Both the position numbers and the translations under genes were made by a program. A DNA stretch of 64,000 nt from Diprion similis. Its lineage: Eukaryota > Arthropoda > Insecta > Hymenoptera > Diprionidae. Below, piece by piece: positions 12,997 to 23,992 of the stretch. The notes beneath the pieces are model-generated. The model had not been told where the DNA came from. It saw only the letters and a list, made by a program, of their open reading frames with translations, and did no database searches. The stretch is taken from contig NC_060115.1 of the NCBI RefSeq assembly GCF_021155765.1, positions 3,534,001 through 3,598,000 on the forward strand. The letters are read 5' to 3'. Within the stretch, counting starts at the first letter, position 1; each line of letters starts with the position of its first letter.

Positions 12997-15356
12997 AGGC
13001 AGAGAAAAAGTATTAAAGTTATATAAAGTAGAAAGCATCCTAGTTATGACCTAACGAAAGTGTTAGTTTAGTAGTAGAAAAAGATTTCAGTGATTTGTAG
13101 TAACTGTACAACCTTATTCTCTTTTCATAAAAACGAACACAGCCATACACCCTTACATGCAGGGCATAAGAATTTGTCATTCTGGGTGTAATTAGAGCAA
13201 ATATGCAAACCCGAATGAAAGTCATGCTAAAGAGTATATTAACGTACCTAGAAAATTCGTAGAAATGTAGAGCACAAATTGAGCAATACAGTATACATAG
13301 ACATATTGTATTGGAAAGGTTTTCTGAATTATCAAATTCTATTAGAATATTTCGTAATACAACCTGCATTTATTTAATATACATTATCATCATTTCGTCA
13401 CCCAATTTATATTATAGCAACTGCAATATTGTTGTGTACCTTAGAAAAGATTCAATTCTAACTGTAGTTTGGTTATAAAGAGTATAAATATTCCATCGGT
13501 GTACATCTACAAACACTAAATACATCTTTCGCTCTGCGATTTATATACCAAAGGATGAAATTAGCTCGACTAACAACATTAAATACATACTTCAATACAT
13601 GTTGTTTTGTTTGAAATTCACATGAATCCGATAAATATATTTATAATGATAAGAATGCCATTTTTATGTACAGGGTTACGTGTCACGCTTAATGTTATAT
13701 ACAAAAGCTTTTCATTAAGGGAACAGTGCTATCCTCAAGTGGTTACTACTCAGGTGATCTGGGATGAAGAATAAAAATCAGTTCCATTTATTCACAAGAC
13801 AGGTGAACTTGTCAAGCGGAATAAGAGGTAGATTTTATACCTATAAATCGTCAACAAAGAATTTTTTTCCGTGTGGATTTGTTACAAATGGCGTTTCAAC
13901 TTCTACAATTCTACCGTGTTAATTTTACAGTTAGTATGAAATCTGAAGAAGAGTACAGGATGTAAAACAATGGACAGTGAATTTTCAAGTTTCCAATCCT
14001 TTGTTTTAACTGTCTTTCTTTTTTAATTTTGCCATAAAAACTTTTCACAAAAATACACTTCTTATTCCATCATTAATTGTTTATATAACTAATTCACTGA
14101 GATTGTTGAGAGAGCTTATCATGGATAGAAACACTCTCAACTGCTAACTAGTTGTCAAACACATTTACGCTGACTAGAAGACTGTTGGTATACTGTTGTG
14201 TTAAGCTAAGGAAAGCACCAGAGGGTATGACGTTAAAACCGTACTGGACGTCGTTAAATCATGTTGCTTGTCATATTGCATTAGCTGCAAAAGGGTAAAA
14301 TAAGGAATAAATAAAGAGGAAAGAAGAGTATAGCTGTGCGTGGGAGTATTTGAGCTATGGAAAAATATTTATATTCAGTTTGCGAGAAGATTTTAGGCAG
14401 TTGAAAATGGAATTATTACATGTTGTGTGTATAAAATTGTTGCAAAATTTTTTTTGTAAGGCAGATATGCCGACAAGCAATATCATCTAACTATGTAAAA
14501 TTATTGTTATTATTACCATTATTTTCATCATCGATATTATCATTGTTTTTATTAATATGAGGTGTCTGTGAGGATTTGATTTTAAGTAGAAAACGTGTAG
14601 GTAAATATTGTCGCATCCGGCTAACTATGATTTTCACCCACCGATTGGTATTAAAAAAGTATTTAAATAAATAAGTTGCACATCTTGTGATCCGGGTCAC
14701 CAATTTGCCTTGCTCACAGCCACCTGGGTGTTACGGAACTAGAAGCTACAGATTTTTCATAATCACCACTCTGTAAATAGGATAGAAGCGCAAACACTCA
14801 CAGTTAAGGAAGATCATTGTAAAGGAGAAAGTCAAACTAATTAAGGAAAGCATGCTAAATCAAATGTCCAAGCTTGCTTGCAGTCGTTCAATTATGTTTA
14901 AAAGAAAAGACCCATCACCAATTCCTTGTGATAAGCTCGTTTCTCCGCCCCAACTAACAGCTTATTGTTAAAAACGAAAATTAGAAAAATGAGCATTCAA
15001 TTCATTGACCAATTATTATTAGTAAATGCGTACATGAAATATATTTTACTGTTAGATTGGAAGTCTTGAGGTGGCACAACTTCACACGTATAATCTCTTT
15101 GGTACGAATAAGATTTTTCAGAACTTGAACAAATACAGCTGACAACAAACCAAAGTCTACTTTCTAAACGAATTTAAACTCATTTTTCAATCATTGTTGG
15201 CTTGGAGTCGAACAAATCGTAACGTGATAATGAACGAACTGTGACTCACGACATTTCATATCTATTTACAATAATATCAAAACATTTAACAACAAACTAG
15301 GATCCGTTCAACTTTTCTTGGGCATCATAGGGTACATTCATTATCACGATGTAAAT
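12997..15356 (-). other. 3' UTR and flanking or intron sequence of CEPT1
   Basis: Downstream of the CEPT1 stop on the minus strand. It is AT-rich with no recognisable coding frames. TTTATT motifs near 13365 and 13785 would act as AATAAA on the minus strand and are possible polyadenylation sites. Confidence 0.4.
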
Positions 15357-18300
15357 TTAATGGTGTTTCTTTTGGAGTCTATTACGTTGAAACCTGTTAG
15401 TACCGTTTTTCTCAGTGATGGTGGAAGTCTGTGAAGTTCCAATCCGGTGTCCACCCGTCGGTATCCTGAATAGCATGATCTTCAAGTGATCACAAATTTC
15501 CAGACAAACTTGAGAACAATATCGAAGCAAGTCCAAAGTTACCCAAATCTAGAATAATAAATATTGGTTATGGCTGTTAATTGGCGGATGTAAAACATCG
15601 TGAAAGAAATAGAATGTGCAATTTGAATATGAGGCAAACCCGGGAGATGAAACATTCTATGATACGAATGAAGGGTATCCAATTTCTGAACAATCATGAT
15701 ATTACGACATGGTATAACTCACTAAACAAAGCCAAAGAACGTAATATTCTTTGATGAAGAAGTTGAAGTATTGATTGAGAAAGAGCATTGCAGGTCCAAT
15801 CAATGCGGTATCCAGATACTGCATTTCATTTTTTGTCATGTGTGCAACCTGGGAAGGAAGAAAAGATGTCTTGAATATTAACTCTTACACGTGATTCTAC
15901 AGCTGTCACCGACTATCGATAAGAATAATCAGCATGTGCATTATAACTTACCACGAGTCTATTGGTCACTTTCGCAGCAACCATGCCGAATGCAAGTATA
16001 TACAATGCAGGGTGATTTTCATAGACGTTTTCGGCACTTTTTCTATATATTATGAATGCTGGGACCACAACAAAACTGAATGGGATGATCGGAGATAATA
16101 CTGAGGTTCCCTGGAAAAAAGATGCTCTACAGTATTCCGTAATATGCCAGATCCTTGCTTAAACATATCCATTAGCCAAGAAGCAATGACCCGTTAAAAC
16201 TTGTCAACTAAATTTCAAGTCGAGACAACAAATCGTTATGACTTGTTTTTCTCTAAGTAAATAAACCACGATATGAATGCATGCATGTTATTTTTATCTA
16301 CTTATTAATTTCGACAGCTTATGGTTGAAAACTTATTAGATTTGATGTTATCCCTTTACCATTAGAAGATGATCATGTTTATTGATTTAATTCAATAGCG
16401 CTAATCGAAATTTTACGCTAAGCGAAAACATTTATTTTACTAGTCAATGAAGTTAGTTACCGGTTACAACGTTGCCCAAATCTAAACATGCCGTTAAATC
16501 AATTTCTACGTAGCAGTATAATTATATTATTAATGAAGCATACTTATTTGAAGTGATGAAGTGATTATTTGGAAGGGATTTTGATGGTGTGGTATTGGAT
16601 CTCAAAATACGATTGAAGATTTCGAAGAAAAAACAAAAAAAAATCATTTATGCTAAGACAACATCTGGCAAAAAAAGTAATGTTTTTACCTCTTTAAATT
16701 AATTTCAACAATAAAAACAACACTGTAATGCGATCAATTCAAAATACAGTGCAAGACTTAGGCCCAATAGTAAATATCGACGTACGATTGTAACTTATTC
16801 ACCTAAATCGGATGGCACATGAAACATGACAAACTCACAGTTGTTGGAAGACCTATTGCCGATCGCACTGCTTTCATTATCAAGTAACACGTACGTAGAT
16901 GTAGAGAAAGGTTTCATTACTATATTAGTCGATAGATGATAGAAATTTTGATTATTGTACTCCGATTTGAACATGACTATCACATTGCACATACTAACAT
17001 GTTCATGTGTTAAGATTGACATATGGGCCTAAATCAAAGTAAACATACGAATTGTGCACTACAAAGAGATTTCTAACTTTGCCTTGGTGAGCTGACTTAC
17101 AGCAACGGTGGAGCCATTCTTTCCAACACCACCGACAAGAATGACGGACACGCTGCTCTGCGCTAGCAAAACAGCGATTCCGACTGCTGCCCAAAGAGGG
17201 AACACCTTCACCTCTGTATTAATGTATGGCAACTATACGTTTGGAATATACAACCGATGGTTAGTCGCAGTTTGGAATATACAACCGATAGTTAGTCGCA
17301 AAGAGATAATACACACGTGCAATGAGTACAAAAGATCAGTTGCTTTTATGCTTCATTAAATGGCATTAGAATTAAGAATCAGATTTTCATTTTAACAATG
17401 CATTCCAAGTACTTTCAGCTTTCCCCATGACACACCATACATTTATTAACAAAATACTATAAAGAAAATAAAAGGATAGAAGTACTGTTAATTTAATAAA
17501 AATTATAACAACAACAACAACAACAATAATAATAATAATAATAAACAGAAAAAACTGAAATTATTAAATTCGCCAACATGTTGAGTGAACATTGATTTTG
17601 ACGATTCTCCAACATATTGATGAGTTGAATGTTTGTTTTGAGTAAAAATTTTTGTGTTCCTTTTTCCCTAAATGTAAATAATGAACGAGTTGAATTAGGA
17701 ATATGTGATACAGTGGTATTACGTTAGTTTTGACTCCTCTGTTAAGTTAGGGACTTCTGATTTTTTTTTTTACCTGCTGTGAATTTGAAGTGGGCATGTA
17801 TCGGTATTGCGTATTGAATATATATCTTTGTATCGGTATATCAGGTAATAAAAAGGTTTTTTGTTGATTTGAAGATACACCAGATTAGAATACATAGAAT
17901 GAGCAGAAAACGATAATGACCAGAACCTACTTCAAAACTGACTACATTACATACACTTTTCTTTGCCTCTTTTAACAAAGTATGTCACTTCATCTAATCA
18001 TAATCTTTGATTATCATCAAGATATAGATATTTGAAAAAGGGGTATAATATTTTAGTAGAAGAAATAGCTGATCGCTAAACATGAAATCTGTAGAATCAA
18101 TAATCACAAGTCTGATATTGTTTCAGCATTATCGAAAGCAGATAAACATTAGCACCAAATAAGTTTTCGCAGCATAATACAAATTTTTTCATCTATATGT
18201 TTTTAGATACACGTATGACCGTTTAGATTACTTTTACGTTTACTTATATCAACATTAGCTAAACTTTTAAAATAGTGCGGAAGTAAAGACCTTTGCCAAT

Positions 18301-21300
18301 TGCACAATAATTCAGCAGTTAATTGCATAACTTGAGATTTTCAGCTTTAGAGTAAGAGAAAGAGTAGAGCATTGCTGACTCTGAAGTTCCCTTACCACGG
18401 AATACCCAGAGTACCGCCCAGGTAAAATATGGCTAGATAAAGCACAGGATAGTTTATAAAATAAGAAATCTATTATATTTTACAAGGAAATACTTGAAAA
18501 CAATTTTTTATATGCGATCAGCCAATTTTTATGACTTACTGCTATTGTGGAACCATTCTTTCCGACACCACCGGATTCAAAGACTCTACAGAATTCAACG
18601 AACACGTGAATGTAGCCTGCATAAAATATCACAGCTACGAAGTTAGAGACAGTGCCAACTCCAGGCACGGGAATCTAAACAAATCCACAAATTCTGCCAA
18701 TTATAGTGATTTTATAACTATTCCGTGAGAAAAATAGTATTCATTTCATACTGCGGATCAAAAAAAAATATCATCGTTACGAGGGCCATTTACTTTTGCT
18801 CACACCTATGCTGAAATAATTAGAGAGAAAATGAAATCTACAAATGACTTCTGGTAATTTAAAACAAAAAAACCTTTCTTGCGATCATCACATAAACACG
18901 AAGAGTTTCAAGACACGTGGGAACTGCTGACTGCAAAAGGCATCACAAGATTTAGCAGTATAGTTTCGTTTATTTCCTTTTAAGTCCATCAATCTGGTAT
19001 AATTCATTTATAGAAAAAATATGAAAATTCCTATAAAATTTCTGTCACCATGGTTCATGGCCACATTCTTTGTTTACAATCAGAATGATTTGAATTTTTA
19101 AACACTAGAAGTAACACACCAGTCACAATGACTGGTCTCAACAATTGTAACAATAGAAAATGTATATCAATGTGACATAAAATTAAACTATTGTTACGTA
19201 TTTTTTGAAGACCAGTCATTTTGATTGGTTTTGGTAGAAATTGCTTTGTCTAAATTTCGGTAGTTCTAGTGTTAATGCATTACGATTAAAAATCAGTAGA
19301 TGACGTAATTAAGGAGGCCAGTACATTATTTTCTCATTAAAAAATATTTGGCTAAAAATAACTGGACTCAAAAGGAAATGGCATTGATTAATTGAAATGA
19401 AATAGGAAAATAATAACTTCAGAGTGGCATTAATGAGATAGAGTGTGGCGGGGATGATTTGAAACATTCAGTGCAACAAATTATAAGGTTCAGTAATGTG
19501 TTAGACAAGTATTATTATTTTTTCATTATCACATGAACATAACATCGATAATTAAGAGCATTTTGCAATTAAGACAAATGTTTTTAACGAAGAAAACAAC
19601 ACAGTTTCTGGTTTCATACTTGATTTTCTTAGTTAGATCGAATGAAAAAGAAGCAGATAGAAAAAGTTCGAAATCCCTACAGCTTTCGGCAGTATAATAG
19701 GTAAAAGCGTTCAATAGTTATAAGCTCAATGTTTAAATAAAAGCTGTAACTATGTAAACAAATCGAGGTTGATTCTGACAAGTTCAAAGTCGCTCTTATC
19801 GTTTGCTACACAAGTTAAATAGATAGTAGCGGACAACACCGGTAGACTCGCAGAGGTCAGATCCACCTGGGTTTGTATACGAGGTGCCTGTCTTTTGGAC
19901 TCATGTGCATTATGTATTTGATTGATTGCATATTATGAAAATATTTTCACGATAATGTATCAGAGTAACAAAATGTCTGAGATTTTGAATAGAAAAAACC
20001 TGTAACTGTGTGCTCAATGTATAAATTGGATTGTTGAAATCAGAAGGTGAAGGATTTTAGACAAAATTCTTGTACCTGGAACATAATCTTCGTTTGGGCA
20101 GTGATGGCAAATGATAAAGGAAATGAAAGGAAAGGACACAAAGAAGTGATATGATTCCAAAACCAATCAGTTGAAATTGATGTTAGTTAATAAAAAAAAA
20201 AGATTGTGAGTCGATAAATTCAGCACCGCTCTCCTCATGCCATGCAGTTCCCTTTTGTTGCATCGCCAACTGAAAAGTCTAACTATCAAACTTACAGCCA
20301 CGGTTGAACCATTCTTGCCCACTCCTCCGGTGAAAATCACCGAAAACATTGAATATAAGTTTGCCAATGCACACACCACTGTCATTACGGCTATCAAATA
20401 TTTTAATTCAAAACCATTAATGTATGGTATCTGCAAGAAATATTATTGTTAGACTTTGCAGAGACAAGCGTTCATCGAGACACGAGTTAAACTTCAAAGC
20501 GTCGAAGAGGACTAAAATTTTTCAACAGGCCAAAGTTGCAATCTGCTCAAGAATAAAAAAAAAAGACAAAGAAACAAGAATGACACGTTGAGAACATATG
20601 GAATCTGGTAAAAACTGAGTTCACGCAATGAGACATTTGTCTTCTGAAACACAAGCGTGATACATAAAAAATGAAATTAAAGCACTAGAAACAGACATTA
20701 AAGTCTGAAAAGAAGTAATGTCGGTTATGTGCTATTTTTGCATTTTAAATAAATTTCATCAAGTTCAGAACAGAATCAAGAGCTTCGTGACGACATAATA
20801 ATTTTTGTTTGTTACTCTATGCGTATTCGAATTTGACACTGAATTATGTCTTTCGTTCCTGCCTATCTTGAGTAACGAATTAGCATTACGATGGGATATT
20901 AATAATTGTATTTAAACATGAAAATCATTGGCCAAAAATTTTTATGCGTTTCTGGCATGCCCTATTATTGACAGACAGTTACCAGTGTGGAAGCTGTGTA
21001 GTTTATATAATTATTAAACCAAAAAGTTAATTAATAGGACAAACATAAAAAAACAATAACTTTCGAAGTTAAAAATATTCAACACATAACATAGTCATGG
21101 ATGTGTGACATGGGCTGTGACACGTTTATATAATCAGATCTGCTATCTGTAGATTTTACTTTCCAGCAAAAGAAATACTTATGGAACATTGAGAAATGAT
21201 TAATAAACTCATCGAATGTGCGAGCATAATTTCGTAGAACAAATATGTACTGAAGGTTTTGCAATTAAAAATGACTTTGAAAAGTTGAGTAAAAATCATT

Positions 21301-22587
21301 ATTTGAAAATGAAAGAAAATATTAAACACAAATAGACATTTATTTAAGGAATACAACCTCTGTCATCCAAATGCTGGGTCCAAATATTCCTGAAATAATG
21401 TGGATTCCCATGATTGTGAACTGTGCCTCAGTGACATCCACTTTCCCAAACCTCAACGTTCCTGTTTGCAAATAAATCACGTCACATACGAACTGCGGTT
21501 GATACTTGTATAAGTAAAATCAATCTTTCAATGCGTTTATTCAAATTTCAAATTCTTACCTGAAACATACGTTTGCCAGTGTGCACAATAGAATAGCGTC
21601 ATAGCACAAAAGCATTGGAAAAACATCCACGTCGGATAGTATCCTAACTGAACCGCTATGCACGCCGACAAAGCGACAAAAACTGTAGGGAGATATGAGG
21701 GCATGGTTATTGTACAAGTAAAATTTAATATCTGGACAAAGGAAATGCGACTCTTCAAATTCAGTCCTTCTCTGACAATGAAAGTGTAACATCCGACTCG
21801 TACCTGTTGAGATGGAGTCACAGCCATGATCGAATAGCTCGCCCAACGGGCTTTGTGTTCCAGTTCTCCTTGCTTGTTTGCCATCGATCGCATCGAGGCT
21901 TTGGTAAACGAACAAGCCCAGTGCACACAATAAGCATGCCCATCGCGGCGCCTACAGAGAAGGAAAAAAATAACTTGAATCATTGCCAAAAAAAAAAACC
22001 TGTATCTTCAGGCGATTATAAAACCATGCAGACCCTGACAATGTAAATATAGAATGTATGAATGTATGGCAATTTTCAGAAAACATATAACACTGAGGTT
22101 TGAAATTATCTTAATATAAGGAATCACGTTACATAGAATGATAATAACTAGCTGTAACTGTAGGTCTGCGTAAATGTATCCGTGTCTGAAGGTTTTAAAG
22201 AGTCAGAGATGAGGATGTGGTTGAGTAAAGTAGTAAACAAGGAAATTCAACTATCTATGAAGTTGAGTGACTCGTTCGTGTTTCTGCAACGTAACGGGAA
22301 TGATAACTGGAAAGTTTGAGGTTATGGTTGTGTTATTGATAAATAGGTACCTCGGTTTTGGCATCGGGACTGTACCAGACGAGGATCAGAGTCGTCAAGA
22401 TGTTTACGGCCAGGCCAAGGACCGTTATCGCATTCGGGGCAAGCCAGAGCGGAACTTTACTGACGAGCCAGTTCCACCACGGCTGAAGAAACGGGTCCAT
22501 CAGGCTGACGCTGGTACAGCTGTACTTGTGCTCGTTTAGCCGTTTCAGCTGTCCAGGTGACAGCAATTTCTCCTTGTAAAACTGCAT
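15357..22587 (-). CDS. CEPT1: Choline/ethanolamine phosphotransferase (CDP-alcohol phosphatidyltransferase family)
   Basis: Constitutive exons: 22351-22587, 21804-21951, 21560-21682, 21358-21461, 15952-16110, 15723-15848, 15357-15548. One of three cassette exons (20296-20430, 18540-18674, 17101-17232) fills the slot after the fourth. All borders are GT/AG and phases agree, giving 407 or 406 residues (human CEPT1 has 416). The enzyme moves phosphocholine or phosphoethanolamine from its CDP ester to diacylglycerol in ER/nuclear membranes, the last Kennedy-pathway step. The catalytic motif is complete: D102-G103-x2-A106-R107...G116-x3-D120-x3-D124, within [20 protein letters not shown]. Other hallmarks are [24 protein letters not shown][VI]AGTSVLSP and VAHMTKNEM. 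Hydrophobic segments are spread throughout. The start [10 protein letters not shown] is the first ATG in frame; upstream in-frame sequence offers only GTG. It shares a short divergent promoter region with bL21m. Confidence 0.95.
16111..17100 (-). other. CEPT1 intron between cassette exon C and exon 15952-16110
   Basis: AT-rich intron. A frame at 16795-17022 shows no family resemblance. No fourth copy of the GGVGKNGST block was found here. Confidence 0.7.
17101..17232 (-). other. CEPT1: CEPT1 cassette exon C (third of three alternatives)
   Basis: 132 nt, 44 codons, phase 0-0, donor GCT|GTAAGT. It encodes [20 protein letters not shown]..., then [13 protein letters not shown]. At 44 residues and with the KVFP stretch it is closest to the single vertebrate version (which has KIFP). 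The acceptor (AACGTATAG) lacks a good pyrimidine tract. A tandem 31-bp repeat lies immediately upstream (17240-17301). A downstream AG inside the exon would remove the first residues, so the 5' border is less sure than the 3' one. Confidence 0.8.
17240..17301 (-). repeat. Tandem 31-bp duplication carrying two branchpoint-like motifs
   Basis: Two adjacent copies (17240-17270 and 17271-17301) start TTTGGAATATACAACCGAT on the plus strand and differ at about two positions. On the minus strand each contains GCGACTAAC, matching the branchpoint consensus CTAAC. They lie just upstream of the acceptor of cassette exon C. Confidence 0.9.
17507..17544. repeat. (CAA)n then (TAA)n microsatellite
   Basis: Compound trinucleotide repeat inside a CEPT1 intron. 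Confidence 0.9.
18540..18674 (-). other. CEPT1: CEPT1 cassette exon B (second of three alternatives)
   Basis: 135 nt, 45 codons, phase 0-0, acceptor TTTGTTTAG and donor GCA|GTAAGT. It encodes [20 protein letters not shown]..., then [13 protein letters not shown]. The C-terminal block matches exons A and C at protein level while third codon positions differ, as expected for a duplicated exon kept under selection. The helix part is clearly diverged from A and C. Confidence 0.85.
18675..20295 (-). other. CEPT1 intron between cassette exons A and B
   Basis: AT-rich intron holding the foldback element at 19098-19275. No other coding block was seen. Confidence 0.7.
19098..19275. mobile_element. 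TTAA-flanked MITE (piggyBac-like)
   Basis: Bounded by TTAA on both sides (19098-19101 and 19272-19275). The ends are inverted: ACACTAGAAG on the left and the inverse of TTCTAGTGT on the right. An inner pair is also inverted: TGACTGGTCT against AGACCAGTCA, with TAACAATAG against CTATTGTTA. About 178 bp, no coding capacity. TTAA target duplication is typical of piggyBac-type elements. Confidence 0.65.
20296..20430 (-). other. CEPT1: CEPT1 cassette exon A (first of three alternatives)
   Basis: 135 nt, 45 codons, phase 0 at both ends, acceptor TTTCTTGCAG and donor GCT|GTAAGT. It encodes [17 protein letters not shown]..., a hydrophobic helix, then [13 protein letters not shown]. Joined to exon 15952-16110 it gives GSTVAGTSVLSP, as in the family. 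Its strong acceptor and first position suggest frequent use, but that is inference. Confidence 0.85.
20431..21357 (-). other. CEPT1 intron upstream of the cassette
   Basis: AT-rich intron between the fourth constitutive exon, whose donor is the unusual GAG|GTTGTA, and cassette exon A. No coding sequence recognised. A weak donor here fits regulated exon choice. Confidence 0.65.
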
Positions 22588-22913
22588 CCTGCGATTATCA
22601 CTTTCAACTTGTATCACATAAAAATCCACTCAACGAGTCGATCTGCACATTGATTATTCTTTGGTAGTTTTTTTTTTTTTTTTGGTCTATCGGGGGATCT
22701 AAATTTGACAGGCTACGCAGGCTGCTTTCTCAACGCACCGACGTGTTTCCACTTTCCCGGACACGTTATGTATGAATCTTGCCATGGAGTGGAGCATCCG
22801 TCGGAATTCGGATACTCCGCGTCGAGCGCTGCGGTCGTTAGAACTTCAATTTCGCGTAGTGTTCATTATTCAATTCATTCCTGTCCGCAGCAGACAACAA
22901 TTGAGATTGTAAG
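22588..22913. promoter_or_regulatory. Divergent promoter between CEPT1 and bL21m
   Basis: The two start codons point away from each other across 326 bp. The segment is mixed: a T tract (22669-22684), then a CpG-containing stretch (22735-22880) nearer bL21m. No TATA box is evident, as expected for housekeeping genes. Both 5' UTRs must lie here unless further upstream exons exist. Confidence 0.6.
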
Positions 22914-23902
22914 ATGGCGGCGTTTGTCGGATTCTCGCGCGTGCTGACCGGAGTCGCGAATAATTGTATGAAAAGGATTGGCCCAGGGCTTTTAAACAAC
23001 GTCAACTCATCAGGTTACAAATTCTACACTTTTCGAAAATATTTTTAACAACTCGTTTTACACGTGACATTGAATGTCAGGATCTTTATTATGCTTGCTT
23101 CTAGGTGTTAGGTTATGGCAAACTCCGGCGGCTGCGTTACGCTTGAAAGCCTTGTACAATCCTAAAAGAGCCGTTCCGTCGCATCAAGAAGAAGTAAAAG
23201 ACACCACGGAAGAAGACGAGAAAATTACACTCGGTAATAAATTGTCTTCCACGTAGTGGCTAAGGTTGTAACATGCCAACACATTGCACTCTGTAATTCG
23301 CTATTGTTCCCTTTGAAACTAACAACTACTGTCGTGTCTTTTTGTCACAGTGTCTCGTTAATCTGTACATTTTTTTCTATTTTTCCTTTTACCAGATGTT
23401 ATAGAAAAAGTCAACTCGATGGTATCCACTGCGTCAACAGGACGTCTGTTTGCCATAGTCCATGTCTGCGGCAAGCAATTTAAGGTGACTGAAAATGATG
23501 TCATTATCATACAGGGTCGCTGGCCTCCAAATGTCGGGGATAAGTTGACATTGGAAAAAGTCCTCCTTGTTGGCAGTTCGGATTTTACATTAATCGGAAG
23601 ACCTCTTCTCAATAGGGAAAGCGTATCCATTGATGCAACTGTTATTGAAAAGTCTCTTTCTCACACCAAAACTCACTTCAAGAAAAAGAGAAGGAAACAG
23701 TACATGAGAATCAACTGTAATCCTAAATTCATTACTGTAAATTTAACTATCTTACCTCTCATATCGATAATTAAAGGATTCTAACACTTTCTTATTTGCA
23801 GTTATCAGAACAGAGCACACAATGTTGAGGATAAATTCTATCAACATCAAAGGGAAGTTGAACGAGAGAAAAGAATTTGAAGGATTGGATAGAATATTCT
23901 AA
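22914..23902 (+). CDS. mRpL21: Mitochondrial large-subunit ribosomal protein bL21m
   Basis: Exons 22914-23013, 23105-23233, 23396-23716 and 23802-23902 with GT/AG borders give 216 residues. It is a structural protein of the mitochondrial 39S subunit, which binds 23S-like rRNA. The start MAAFVGFSRVL is Arg/Ala-rich and hydrophobic with no acid residues in the first ~30, as for a matrix-targeting presequence. The L21 domain starts at about residue 85 (GRLFAIVHVCGKQFKVT). It continues through QGRWPPNVGDKLTLEKVLLV and IGRPLL to the conserved SHTKTHFKKKRRKQYMRIN, an rRNA-binding basic loop. The C terminus TMLRINSINI is also typical. The intron after MRIN splits the last codons, and an unspliced reading would end about 20 residues on without this tail. 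Confidence 0.95.
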
Positions 23903-23986
23903 GTCCATATTGTACCAAACTCAAATGAAATTATTCAGTTTTTAACATTGCAAATGCATAAAGATACGTGTTTAGTTTCATTTAAT

Positions 23987-23992
23987 AATAAA
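23987..23992 (+). terminator. Polyadenylation signal of mRpL21
   Basis: AATAAA 85 nt after the stop codon, followed by a GT-containing stretch. A short 3' UTR suits a ribosomal protein gene. Confidence 0.6.

Larger units (their letters stand above)
17233..18539 (-). other. CEPT1 intron between cassette exons B and C
   Basis: AT-rich and contains the tandem repeat above and a (CAA)n/(TAA)n microsatellite at 17507-17544. No further cassette exon was recognised. Confidence 0.7.

Noticed and set aside
16795..17022. 75-codon minus-strand frame in the CEPT1 intron, considered as a fourth cassette exon
   Set aside because: It lacks the GGVGKNGST block and matching borders.
18350..18430. Short minus-strand block with GGT-rich codons near a GTAAGG donor, considered as a decayed cassette exon
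   Set aside because: No helix or GKNGST remnant, and an in-frame stop follows at once.
22588..22629. Upstream extension of the CEPT1 start
   Set aside because: It would need a GTG start; the first in-frame ATG ([10 protein letters not shown]) fits the family.
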